Made by a program: the position numbers and the translations under genes. Shown here piece by piece: positions 36,029 to 45,500 of a stretch of 64,000 nt of DNA. Position 1 is the stretch's first letter. Every line of letters begins with the position of its first letter. This stretch comes from an uncultured Prevotellaceae bacterium (GTDB lineage Bacteria > Bacteroidota > Bacteroidia > Bacteroidales > Bacteroidaceae). Below the pieces are notes generated by a model, which was not told the origin of the DNA, did no database searches, and saw only the letters and a program-made list of their open reading frames with translations. Where the stretch lies: positions 158,253 to 222,252 of the forward strand of contig CACYXD010000001.1 of the NCBI GenBank assembly GCA_902778255.1, read 5' to 3'.

Positions 36029-37957
36029 ATGAAAAAGTGCAGACTTTGGATGCTCATGATTGCAATGGCATTTTGTAGCATCGTTTTGTTTAATTCTTGT
36101 TCTGAGAAAGACGACCCCGTTACTCCGCAACCAGAAATCGTCGTGGCCTATGCCGACAATATTGACGAGACGGTCAGCCCTGGCGACAATTTCTATATGT
36201 ACAGCATCGGCTCATGGTGGAAACGCGCGGAAATACCTGAAGATGACGACCATTATTTCTTCCTTGAAGAGGTAAGTAAAAAGTTTCAGCAGAAATTAGA
36301 AGCCCTTGATAATGCCGATGAACATGCCACAACCATGAGAAATCATTCTAAAGAATTGTTCACCAATACCGAGGCCGATCAGAAACGGATTTCGGATGCA
36401 TTGGACCTGGTTCGTGCTGCACAGACCCGTGAAGAGCTGTGGACGTTGATGGGTCAACTGGCTGCCGAGGGTTTCCAGATGCCTTTCGGCCTGTTGTCGC
36501 TGTCGCACAAAGGCGTGATGGGCGTGGTGTTCGCCCCATCGCTGGAAAAAAATGTCGCTTCAGCTTTTGGCAAAGACGATGATGATGACGATGATTTCAA
36601 CTTCGAAGATGATGGTGGTTATGACTGCAGGGCCATTGAGCCTATACTGACAACCAACTCCACTCGCAGCGTTGCCCAGGAGAAATGGCCGATGCTGGTT
36701 AAGGTGTGCCAGGGTATGGGCTTTGATCCCCAGCAGGCATACGTCGTGCTCGAAGACTTCTATCAGCTTGCCGTAGAAGATCTGGATATCGAGCCAACGG
36801 AACAGCTCGAGGAACTGCAGGCCATGGATTACGATGAGCTACAAGAAACGATAGAAGATTATATCCTTGACAACCTGCCCCTCTGTGACCCTGAGACCTT
36901 GTCGCAGCTTGAGGCCCAGCATGGAGCAACATTTGATGCAGAAAAGGTGATAGATAATGTTGGTCAGAACTACATGAAATATTATCTATGTTATATCTTT
37001 GCCAAAAACTGTTGCACACCTGAGATGAAAAAACGCGGCGAGGCCGACATTGCAGAACTGAAAGAGGCATTCCGTGAGCGTATTGCTGCCAATACCTGGC
37101 TCAGTGATGCATCGAAGGCCAACGTGCTCGACAAGCTCAATGCCATGGCAGTCAACGTGTCGGAACCCGACTGGCTGGCGGAGGGGCTGATAAACCTGAG
37201 TCAGACCAAGTCTTTCTTCGAGGACGTGATGGAGGTACGTAAGACCTACTTCAACCTCATCAAGAAACTCTACGGCATGAATGTGCAGCAGGGCTCTTTC
37301 CACTCATTGGCAGCATTTATCACAACCATTACGGAGGTCAACTCGGTTTATGCGCCTAATTTCAATTCCATGAACATCTTCCCGGCATTCCTTATGGAGC
37401 CCCTCTATAGTGAGAAGTCATCAACAGCAGTGAGATACGCGGCCATGACAGTATTCGGTCATGAGATGACCCATGGCTTCGACACCAAGGGTGCCGAGTG
37501 GGATAAGCTTGGCGATATGAACAGTATTTTGGCATCCGATGCCGATGCCGTTGAGTTCAAGCGCAGAGCACAACTCATGGTCGATTATTTCAACACCATC
37601 GAGATTGCACCAGGCATTTTTGCCGATGGTGAGAAGACGCTGGCAGAGAATATTGCCGATCTGGGTGGCGTGGAACTGGCTTTCCAGGCGCTCACCACCC
37701 ATCTCAGGAAACAAGGTCTTACTGGTGAGAACCTGAAGAAAGAGCAGCGCAACTTCTTCGTGGCCTATGCCAACTATTGGCGCAATAAATACAACGATGA
37801 ATACGCAGAGTGTCAAAAAGATAACGACGTTCACTCGCTGAGCCGTGAACGTGTAAACGGCATTGTGTCCAACATCGATGCCTGGTACGAGCTCTTCGAT
37901 GTGAAGCCTGGCGACAAGCTCTATCGTGCCCCAGAGGATAGAATACACATCTGGTGA
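36029..37957 (+). CDS. M13 family metallopeptidase, lipoprotein
   Basis: The 642-residue neprilysin/PepO-type zinc peptidase starts with a lipoprotein signal (MKKCRLWMLMIAMAFCSIVLFNSCS, lipobox Cys near residue 24), so it is anchored to a membrane and faces the periplasm or surface. The zinc motif HEMTH is in VFGHEMTHGFDTKGAEWDK near residue 475, and the downstream Glu ligand in LAENIADLGGVELAF. NSVYAPNFNSMNIFPAFL corresponds to the substrate-binding NAYY-type region. An Asp-rich run (DDDDDDFNFEDDGG) near residue 190 is an unusual insertion. The gene is preceded by a -7 box only. Confidence 0.93.
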   Translation: MKKCRLWMLMIAMAFCSIVLFNSCSEKDDPVTPQPEIVVAYADNIDETVSPGDNFYMYSIGSWWKRAEIPEDDDHYFFLEEVSKKFQQKLEALDNADEHATTMRNHSKELFTNTEADQKRISDALDLVRAAQTREELWTLMGQLAAEGFQMPFGLLSLSHKGVMGVVFAPSLEKNVASAFGKDDDDDDDFNFEDDGGYDCRAIEPILTTNSTRSVAQEKWPMLVKVCQGMGFDPQQAYVVLEDFYQLAVEDLDIEPTEQLEELQAMDYDELQETIEDYILDNLPLCDPETLSQLEAQHGATFDAEKVIDNVGQNYMKYYLCYIFAKNCCTPEMKKRGEADIAELKEAFRERIAANTWLSDASKANVLDKLNAMAVNVSEPDWLAEGLINLSQTKSFFEDVMEVRKTYFNLIKKLYGMNVQQGSFHSLAAFITTITEVNSVYAPNFNSMNIFPAFLMEPLYSEKSSTAVRYAAMTVFGHEMTHGFDTKGAEWDKLGDMNSILASDADAVEFKRRAQLMVDYFNTIEIAPGIFADGEKTLAENIADLGGVELAFQALTTHLRKQGLTGENLKKEQRNFFVAYANYWRNKYNDEYAECQKDNDVHSLSRERVNGIVSNIDAWYELFDVKPGDKLYRAPEDRIHIW

Positions 37958-37997
37958 CTCAATAACTGAATTTTAAATAGAAGAAAACAAATAGACA

Positions 37998-38941
37998 ATG
38001 AGAAAATATTCTTTGATACTGGTGATTGTGGCCGCCATACTGCTGGAGGTGATGGGCGGAGCACAGTATTTTCTGGCTATCTACGGCACTGAAGCCGAAC
38101 TGCTTGACAAAGCCTCACGCGACATGGATCAGAGTCTGCGGGTGGCTGCCGTTAAAAGCGAGGTAGAATCGGCTTTGCGCAATATTGTAGACGAGGTGGA
38201 ATCAAGTATTGACGACCCCAATAAATATTACCGCATTGTCAACGGACTGGTGCTCAACAACCCCCATATAGTTGGCGCTGGCGTGGCCTTCCGTCCCGAC
38301 TACTACAAAAAGCAGGGCAAGGGGCGGCTCTATGCACCCTATGTGTACGACCGTCAGCCTGACGTAACGCTGAAGAAGAAAAAGACTGTGGAGCCGATGG
38401 TGACCTCTACCCTTCTCCCGTTTGACTATACCGACCGCGAATGGTTCAACAAGCCCATTGCCAACGGGAAGAGCCTGTGGACGAAGCCTTACGTCGATAA
38501 GGGCGGCACCCACATTATTATGTGTACCTATGTGATGCCCGTGCACGACCAGACTGGCACCACGGTGGGCGTATTCTTTGCCGATGTGCCTATGGAGGAC
38601 GTTTCGCTGCTGTCGATAGACATCTACAACGGCATCATTTCCAGTCGTATAGTGTTGTTTATCATCCAGGTGGTGAGCCTCATCATTATAGGTTTTATTA
38701 TATGGATGGCGGTGAAATCGTTCAGGCGCTATCAGGGTCGTTATGTAGATTCTGAGAAGTCCAACCTGATAGAGGAGGCAGAGCGACTGAAAGAAACGAA
38801 CGCACGACTGAAAGAGGTGAACGCGCGACTGACGACGGGCAAAACGAGCTGGCCGAAAAGGTGGCGCAGCTACGCGATCAGCCCACGATGAACACAAGTA
38901 CCAACACTACCAGTAATTATACTTCGGACACGACCTGGTAA
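37998..38941 (+). pseudogene. Cache-domain membrane sensor, frameshifted near the C-terminus
   Basis: The intact frame runs 37998-38891 (297 residues). It has a membrane segment at residues ~5-25, an extracellular PDC/Cache-like sensor domain (residues ~30-215, with VGAGVAFRPDYY, DYTDREWF and WTKPYVDKGG, all typical of double-Cache ligand sites), a second membrane segment (~218-240) and a coiled coil ARLKETNARLKEVNARL. After about 38829 the frame turns into an unlikely Trp/Arg-rich tail. The +2 frame instead continues the coiled coil as DDGQNELAEKVAQLRDQ and ends naturally with TSDTTW at 38941. This indicates loss of one base (or a sequencing error) near 38829-38840. Without a kinase or cyclase domain, its output partner is unknown. 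Confidence 0.75.
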
Positions 38942-38955
38942 TAAATCATAAGACT

Positions 38956-39101
38956 ATGAAGCGAAAATCCTTATTATTCCTGGTAGGTGGCAGTGGCCTA
39001 CAGAGACCACCTGCATCAAAGACGCCTACTCCAAGTTCACCGACTGGGCCCACAGCATTGCCGACCCTACCTCCAAAAAACTGGTATATGACCCCCGTTG
39101 A
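38956..39101 (+). pseudogene. Remnant of a LruC/DUF4842-like secreted protein
   Basis: An ATG at 38956 starts MKRKSLLFLV, but the family-like sequence is in another frame: WQWPTETTCIKDAYSKFTDWAHS, then ADPTSKKLVYDPR to a TGA at 39099. The pattern 'wPtE...I.dAYp.F..Wa' resembles the C-terminal end of LruC-domain proteins of Bacteroidota. A large internal deletion and a frameshift are therefore likely. Homology is judged by eye only. Confidence 0.5.
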
Positions 39102-39123
39102 AGGGAAGGTGGTAAATTATAGA

Positions 39124-39165
39124 AAAGAGGATGTGCCAGTTTTGAAGGCACATCCTCTTTGTTGT
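39124..39165. terminator. Bidirectional terminator
   Basis: Perfect 14-bp arms AAAGAGGATGTGCC (39124-39137) and GGCACATCCTCTTT (39147-39160) with a 9-base loop and a T-rich right flank. It serves the remnant genes on plus and the SH3-like lipoprotein gene on minus, whose stop lies at 39165. Confidence 0.88.
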
Positions 39166-40019
39166 TAAATTTTCTGTGCAAAACGACTATTCAACATTTC
39201 GCTGTTCACGAAGAAATACGAATTGAAGTTCCAGTCATCGACCTGGCCAATTTGTTCTTCAAATAGAGCAGCTAACTCAAAAGCAGGAAGTTTTGTTAAA
39301 TCAGGAAGCGTAAGCGCCAGTCTCATTCCTGGGGTAAAAGTGCGGTCTTTTCCAAATTGTATCACTGCCACTCCATCTGAGTTGATGGAACCACGCATGA
39401 AATCAGGTCCATACTGACTGGTATATTCGCATTTGACAGGCATGAAATAGTGGAACACGAACACATTCTCCACCACCTTTCCTAACATAACCTCTTCATA
39501 CGCTTCTGTGCCACGATGTAAGCGGTAGCCTACGGCAAGTCCTGTTTCTTCATTGATGCCGACAAACACGTGTTCCCACCAGCCAGAGTTGTAATATAAA
39601 GCCTGAAGTTGTTCTGCTGTTACAACTTCGCTTTGAGCTGGACGTATGCCGTCACCACGCACCCACCCCACAGCATTATTGAGAGGATCGCCCACCTTGA
39701 ACCATCCGTCTTTCTGTTCATCAAACGACAGAAGTGCAGGGCCATAGATGCTTACTGGACCACGATAGCCTTCCACCTGAGCAGAACTCTTACTTGGCTC
39801 TTCGTACATCGGATAAACTTTCATGTCAAAAGCAACCAACTGGCCAATGTTTTCAACATTCACTTCCTTCAGAAGTTCTAAACGAGCTTCTATGAGGCTG
39901 TCTAATGTCGCATTCCCTGTTGTATCAGTTTCATTGCCACTCTTGCTGTTTCCACCGCATGAAAAAAAAGACAGTAGGCTTGTCAACACCAATGCTGCCA
40001 TCCAAATATTCTTTTTCAT
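39165..40019 (-). CDS. Lipoprotein with an SH3-like domain
   Basis: The 284-residue protein has a lipoprotein signal peptide ending in SLLSFFSCGG. Residues ~60-125 (MKVYPMYEEPSKSSA ... GWFKVGDPLNNAVGWVRGDGI) look like a bacterial SH3 domain, including the 'dGWfkv...GWV' signature. The rest has mixed beta-structure without a family I recognise. It probably acts on the periplasmic face of a membrane. A -7 box TATCTTTG lies about 40 bp upstream on the minus strand without a clear -33. It borders the CRISPR region on its left. Confidence 0.85.
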   Translation of the reverse strand: MKKNIWMAALVLTSLLSFFSCGGNSKSGNETDTTGNATLDSLIEARLELLKEVNVENIGQLVAFDMKVYPMYEEPSKSSAQVEGYRGPVSIYGPALLSFDEQKDGWFKVGDPLNNAVGWVRGDGIRPAQSEVVTAEQLQALYYNSGWWEHVFVGINEETGLAVGYRLHRGTEAYEEVMLGKVVENVFVFHYFMPVKCEYTSQYGPDFMRGSINSDGVAVIQFGKDRTFTPGMRLALTLPDLTKLPAFELAALFEEQIGQVDDWNFNSYFFVNSEMLNSRFAQKI

Positions 40020-40148
40020 TGTCGTAATTGTTTTAGGTTTAACTATGTGCGTGCAAAGATAAGTATTTTCTTAATAAAATATCACCAGTGACTATTAATA
40101 TATGTTAATCGGAATAATGCATGATAACCTCGTCTTTCTTCACCTCTA

Positions 40149-40175
40149 GAATCATGGTGACAGGCCTTTGACTCA
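40149..40175 (+). repeat. 27-bp dispersed repeat, left copy bracketing the CRISPR-Cas locus
   Basis: The 27 bp begin GAATCATGGTGACAGG and end CCTTTGACTCA, and are identical, in the same orientation, to 46346-46372 on the other side of the CRISPR-Cas locus. Outside the 27 bp the flanks differ. Confidence 0.9.
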
Positions 40176-40233
40176 GTTTTATCATATCATTTCTATCCTA
40201 ATAACGTAACAAAACCCCTTTTATTATTTGATG

Positions 40234-40260
40234 AATCAAACACCTGTCACCTTGATTCAT
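40234..40260 (-). repeat. 27-bp dispersed repeat, inverted variant copy A
   Basis: Plus-strand sequence AATCAAACACCTGTCACC followed by TTGATTCAT. It is the reverse-complement variant of the bracketing repeat and is exactly repeated at 40357-40383. Its ends TGAATCAA/TTGATTCA are self-complementary. Confidence 0.88.
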
Positions 40261-40356
40261 CTGAAAACGAAACGTATAAGGACGCCGAAGAAAAACTCTC
40301 AACACTGTTGAGACAAATTAGCTGGTCACACAACATGGCTATTATGAGTCGCACGA
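40261..40356 (+). pseudogene. Fragment of a DUF1016/YhcG-type nuclease gene
   Basis: One frame through this segment reads ENETYKDAEEKLSTLLRQIS followed by WSHNMAIMSRTK. LLRQISWSHN is the hallmark of the DUF1016 (YhcG) N-terminal domain found in PD-(D/E)XK restriction-like proteins of Bacteroidota. There is no start, no continuation and no catalytic domain. The fragment lies exactly between two identical 27-bp repeats, which suggests it was left behind or captured during rearrangement next to the array. Confidence 0.65.
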
Positions 40357-40383
40357 AATCAAACACCTGTCACCTTGATTCAT
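40357..40383 (-). repeat. 27-bp dispersed repeat, inverted variant copy B, fused to the terminal CRISPR repeat
   Basis: Identical to copy A. One base later begins the right half of a CRISPR repeat (CTACATCAAACCACAAC), so the left half of that terminal repeat has been replaced by this element. Confidence 0.88.
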
Positions 40384-40384
40384 G

Positions 40385-41188
40385 CTACATCAAACCACAA
40401 CAAGAACTCGCAGAAGACTATCATCGAACTGATTGTCTTTTATCTCTTTTCTACATCAAACCACAACCTCTTTCAGTGGCAGGAGTCTAACCACACATTG
40501 TCTTTTATCTCTTTTCTACATCAAACCACAACTGATAGGGGGATTAGTAGGACAGATTTTGATTGTCTTTTATCTCTTTTCTACATCAAACCACAACACA
40601 TCTGGCGAACATCCTGCTGTGGCTAATATTGTCTTTTATCTCTTTTCTACATCAAACCACAACCTGCAGAGTGCCTATAAACAGGATTGCACTATTGTCT
40701 TTTATCTCTTTTCTACATCAAACCACAACTGGGGATGATGCCTATCAGCGGGCACCGCTATTGTCTTTTATCTCTTTTCTACATCAAACCACAACGCAAG
40801 ATCATCCAATCCAAACATATCTATATTGTCTTTTATCTCTTTTCTACATCAAACCACAACAGGTTCTGCCGCTACCTTTAGCGAGGGTGATTGTCTTTTA
40901 TCTCTTTTCTACATCAAACCACAACTGCGAGAGCATCCAGGTGGCGAAGGAATGAATTGTCTTTTATCTCTTTTCTACATCAAACCACAACTTGGTTTGC
41001 ATAGCTGATAGAGGCGAGCCATTGTCTTTTATCTCTTTTCTACATCAAACCACAACGGCGGGGCACCTGCAAAGTTTCATCAATTCATTGTCTTTTATCT
41101 CTTTTCTACATCAAACCACAACGTGTTCTGCTGGCATTACTATACAAAAACTATTGTCTTTTATCTCTTTTCTACATCAAACCACAAC
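40385..41188 (-). CRISPR. Type II-C CRISPR array, 12 intact repeats and one half repeat
   Basis: The repeat is 36 bp. On the minus strand it starts GTTGTGGTTTGATGTAG and ends GATAAAAGACAAT. Twelve identical copies start (plus coordinates) at 40432, 40497, 40562, 40628, 40694, 40760, 40825, 40890, 40956, 41021, 41087 and 41153. Eleven spacers of 29-30 bp separate them. A half repeat at 40385-40401 plus a 30-bp spacer marks the old, degenerate end. The other end faces cas2 across a 107-bp AT-rich leader, so new spacers should enter at 41188 and the array is most simply read on the minus strand, like the cas genes. Repeat start and end (GTTGTG...ACAAT) are typical of II-C. All spacers differ; none obviously matches this window. 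Confidence 0.97.
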
Positions 41189-41272
41189 GTGTACTAGTTA
41201 TCTTGCTTACTTACAGGCATTTACTATATATCCTGCATACACGAAGTGGTTGAAATAGATATCTTTTCTCTG

Positions 41273-41280
41273 CAAAAATA
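41273..41280 (-). promoter_or_regulatory. Candidate -7 box for the pre-crRNA in the leader
   Basis: TATTTTTG on the minus strand matches TAnnTTTG, 84 bp before the first repeat. No TTG occurs at the expected -33 position, so support is partial. Confidence 0.4.
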
Positions 41281-41295
41281 CTAAAAAAATTCTAT

Positions 41296-41619
41296 TTATA
41301 ATGGGGTTGGCCTGGATTTTTTCTCCACGGATCCCCATATATGAATGATGTTAGAGTATTGTTTATCAGTAATTGAAAGAACGCTCACATGCCCCTTTTC
41401 CGGGGTAAAACTCTTAACTCTCTTGATATGCACTTGTGCACTTTCTAACGAACCACAGTACCTTATATAAACACTAAACTGATGCATAGCAAAGCCATCT
41501 TTTTCCAAGTTCTTGCGAAACAAAGCCGCATCCTTACGTTCCTTCTTGGTTAAGACAGGCAAATCAAACATCACGAACAACCACATAATGTGATATGCAT
41601 TTAGTCTCTCATATATCAT
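41296..41619 (-). CDS. cas2: CRISPR-associated endoribonuclease Cas2
   Basis: The 107-residue protein forms the structural core of the Cas1-Cas2 spacer integrase. The N-terminal beta strand with the conserved Asp is WLFVMFDLPVLTKKERK, followed by FRKNLEKDGF and the typical YCGSLESAQVHIKRV region. The start overlaps the cas1 stop by 4 bp (41616-41619), so translation is coupled. It is the last cas gene before the leader and array. Confidence 0.96.
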   Translation of the reverse strand: MIYERLNAYHIMWLFVMFDLPVLTKKERKDAALFRKNLEKDGFAMHQFSVYIRYCGSLESAQVHIKRVKSFTPEKGHVSVLSITDKQYSNIIHIWGSVEKKSRPTPL

Positions 41620-42503
41620 GGCATTGCTGGCAAACTGAGTGAACTAAGCTCTTTTGAAAAACACTTCACCATGCTTGCTGTAGTCATCGACAAACCAACA
41701 CTAAGAGGACGCTTTACCTTTTCATATAAGGTATCAGTATACAACACACGTATCAACTCTCCTTTTACATCTTTAGTAAGCTCTGTATTCCCACGCATTG
41801 CCAAATCATACACTACACCATCAACAAAGGGTCTGAAGGGTTCCATCAAATCATCAGCTAATGGATAAGCATTACTTCTGTTATGATGAAAAATGCCTAT
41901 TGCAGGCAACAGACCTGAAGAGACAATTGCCCTGCATGTAGCTGCTCTTAGAATGGAATATCCATAGTTTAGCAATACATTGATTCCAGGCTCATCTCTG
42001 TTGCGAATGAAGCTATCACCAAATAAATGCTGAAAATATATACGAGCAGCTATACCTTCACGATTATCAACGTCACCACTTCTTACATTGGTATAGAAAG
42101 GTTTGAGGACATTTCCATTTTCACCAACACTATCCAAAAGAGATGCTTGGTTTCGAATTTTAGCCTCAACCACTTGTTTCCAGAGTTGTTTCTTAAGAAC
42201 TTCACCACAGGCAATCTGATTTCTTAGTGTTTCGCCTTGCAGGTTATTACTATTCATGCTCTGAACCATTGCGTTTGGCATTCCCTTGTCATTGCATATA
42301 ACGACCTGCACCTCATTTTCTGCCAAAGCGTTAAGCAAGGGTAAGGTGACGGACGTTTGCTGATGTTCTAACAAGACTACACCAACATCTTCAATGGGTA
42401 CAGTCTGCTTTTCATCAGGAGAATCCTTATATGCAAGCACCAATTGCTGATTCTTCAGAGAAAGAATCATTGGGCTAGAAAAGACAAGTGTACGCTTCAG
42501 CAT
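41616..42503 (-). CDS. cas1: CRISPR-associated integrase Cas1
   Basis: The 295-residue protein is the catalytic subunit of spacer acquisition. An N-terminal beta domain (residues ~1-85; VPIEDVGVVLLEHQQTSV) leads into the alpha-helical catalytic domain with the metal ligands in DNREGIAARIYFQHLFG (Glu), GIFHHNRSNAYPLADDLMEPFRP (His and Asp/Glu; core HHNRSNAYPLADDLMEP). The length matches type II Cas1. It begins 9 bp after the cas9 stop and overlaps cas2. No csn2 or cas4 is present, which defines subtype II-C. Confidence 0.97.
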   Translation of the reverse strand: MLKRTLVFSSPMILSLKNQQLVLAYKDSPDEKQTVPIEDVGVVLLEHQQTSVTLPLLNALAENEVQVVICNDKGMPNAMVQSMNSNNLQGETLRNQIACGEVLKKQLWKQVVEAKIRNQASLLDSVGENGNVLKPFYTNVRSGDVDNREGIAARIYFQHLFGDSFIRNRDEPGINVLLNYGYSILRAATCRAIVSSGLLPAIGIFHHNRSNAYPLADDLMEPFRPFVDGVVYDLAMRGNTELTKDVKGELIRVLYTDTLYEKVKRPLSVGLSMTTASMVKCFSKELSSLSLPAMP

Positions 42504-42512
42504 CGTTCAGTA

Positions 42513-45500
42513 TTATAGCATTTCTATTTCGCCGAGAACATTGATTTTGAAATCAACGCCCTCGACCAAAGCATGGAAGTCTGACAAGGAGAGCATGATT
42601 TCCGATCTATATGATTCGCCTACTTTATACGCGCCCGATTTACGTTCTTTCTTCAATGTCGTGGCATCACGTGCATCTTGGTTATAACGCAAAACTATAC
42701 GACCATCACTACGCATTACAGCTACAAAGTAGAAACGTCGGGCCACATCTTCCCTGTTTGTGAGATTGATCTGCTCATCGTCTGATTGCAGAAGAATAAT
42801 CTGTGTACCAGTACGTACTATGCATCTAAAATTCAGCCCGTTCTTGTTTTCTGGAGCTATTGGATAACACTTCGTGAGGTCTGCGCTCTTCTTGAAATAG
42901 GAGGCGGCATCTATCATGTTGACTACTTCGTAAGTTCGCTTCATCTTACCCTTTATTTCTCCCTCATAGATGGCCATACAATAGTTTCCATCCAGTGTCA
43001 CATGGAACTGACGCTTGTACTCCTTTTGTGATTTGTCTCTATGTGTGCGAATGTGCAAGGGATTTGTTACAGACGGAGTGTAGCATCTCACCTTCTTTAT
43101 CTTTATGCCTTTTTTTTCATTCATAAAGATGTCTTCCTCCATTGCTTTCTTAAAGCCTTTTTCTGCAATAGCTTGCTTTACCTTCTCCTTAACAACATCA
43201 TCAACGATATTCTCAATATCAGTTTCTTTAATGCTACTTAATTCCTTGCGAATAACGTATTTTATCTGACCATCACGTTCTATTGCCCCATAATAAGTGT
43301 CATTATGCAACGAGCCACGGGCAGAGTCGCCCAAAGCCAGTTTCTTGCCATTGGAGGTCTGAACATATTTACGGGCGTGCTTGGGCATATTGTCTGGTGT
43401 ACTGTGAACAACCAGCATCTCCTGAGCGATAGCCTTTATATCCTCAGTAAAGGTTGACCACGGTTTGGGGAACGAAGGCTTGTTTACATTCGTTCTTTCA
43501 TATTCCTCTAATTGCTGATAATACCTGGCTGTGGCATTATATTCTCCAGGCTCAATACAGGCTATAGTAATGGCATCGATGCAATGGTGAACATGATTGT
43601 CGCGAGACTTTTTTTCATATTCATCTTGTATGCCCCACATCTTTCTATATTCTGCCGTGGTGGCTCCTTTTACTACACGCACATTGCTCTTACTTCTGTC
43701 GTCGGCCTTATGGAACAGGGATTTCAGATACAATCCCGCATATTTACCAACAAGTCCTATGCCTGCGCCCTGTCTGCGCGCAAAACCTTCAGGAACTTCC
43801 TCCATTTGGAAACGCTTGTATTTTCCAACCCAATAGTCGAGCTCCAACTTCAGCAGATGACGTTTTTGTATCTGGCGGTCTTTAATAGCCTTGTCCATGC
43901 CCGAATGGGTCTTAACGTGATCCGCATCTTTACGCAACTTATCTATCTTCTTGCGCCATTCGTCAAGCCTAGACATGATTTCCTCATAGTTTGACAATTG
44001 AGTGGGCAGCTTTGCTTTTTTCACCTTGCGATTGAACTTGCTGGAGCATAGCGTCATGTTCTCAAGTGTGCTGTCACCACCCACACTACGTGGGATGGTA
44101 TGTTCAATGTCATAACTGGGATTGGGCCCGATAAACTCGCAGATTCCTATGGAATCACCCGTATAAAGACAAATGTGGTTTTGCTCCTCCCAGAGTTGGA
44201 ACTTTATGATATCGTCATCCGTTGGGTTGATATCCTTTTTGCATTCTTGCTTATATAGTTTGCGAATATCCTCTGCATATTTCTTTCGCTGATTCTCTCG
44301 GTCCTTGTTCCATTGGGCTATCGCCTTGCGCTTGTTGGCATCGTTCAACTCACGAGCATACTCAATGTGTACTTCCGTCTGACTGTCGATGGTGCCTTCG
44401 CGGAGCAATGTGTTAATCACCTTTCTTAATTGATGGAGCGAGCGCATGGCCATGGGATTGCGTACAGCATTCGTTCTTGGTGATCCCAACTGATAAACGC
44501 CTTGATCGTTCTTCTTGGCATCTGGATAGGTTTCTATCATAGAGGGATGGTATAGCTTTTCGGCAGCACCCGGCACCAGTTCACACATATCCTTCAGGAT
44601 GTCCTTAATACAGAAATCAAGCGTTCCCTGCATGGTGGTATCTTTGGGATTGAAACTAGCAATCAATGAAAGAAGTTCCTTCGTGATGGATTCACCTCTA
44701 TTTTTCCATACGTTCTCTCCTACTATATCGGGCACCTTGGCCATTAGCACAGCATGAGAATAGATAAGACCTTGTTCCAGCCAAGGGAGTATTTTGTTGA
44801 CTGCCGACAAGCTGAGCGACGCAAAGCTATGGGTGAGTTTGATCTTTGAGAACTTTTCAGCCTCCTCATCGTCCAACTGAAGTTTCTCCTTGCCCCATTG
44901 CCTAACCTTTTCCTTGTCGCTGAAGCTATAGAGAACATTCCAAACATCATTGACCATTTGGCTTGGTGTTTTGTCAGCCGATAACGTATATCGCTCTGCG
45001 ATAGCCGAGACATAATCATCGCCAAAAACAGACATGAGGCTTGCGATAGTAGGACAACCTGTTACGCCATGCGTCATTCGATAGTTAAACTTATACGCCT
45101 TGTCGCCTGCATCTTTTATATATTGATATTTACCCTTGCCAGCTATGGCTTTTGCTATATCTTCAAAATCGAACTGGGGCTTGGTTTTCCTAAAGAACAT
45201 AGGCTTTGCCTTCTCATATTCCTCTTGTGAGAGGGGGCGAAGTTCCACATCATGAGGGCCTTTTATTTTAATGTTGTTCACAAAATGCAGCATCCTGAAC
45301 ATCTCAAAAGCGGGATGAGAATCTGACACACGAGGTTTCTTGGGCTCGAAAGTACATTTACCCACACTCTGTCGCTGACTCTTCAATGGACGCTGGAAGT
45401 ACAACGCTTTTTCTAGGGTTTCTATCTGCTCGTCAGAAAGGTTCTGCTGGTGGCAGATGGCATAAAACTCCTTCTTATAGTGTTCCTCACGATCAGTATA

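Noticed and set aside
40231-40260. The 27-bp repeat as tracrRNA anti-repeat because it contains ATCAAACAC
   Set aside because: The match to the CRISPR repeat is only about eight bases; a far better anti-repeat with promoter and terminator lies at 46251-46332.
40308-41258. Several overlapping plus-strand frames across the CRISPR array with repeated peptides such as SFISFLHQTTT
   Set aside because: They are produced by the repeated 36-bp unit in changing frames and have no start signals or family features.
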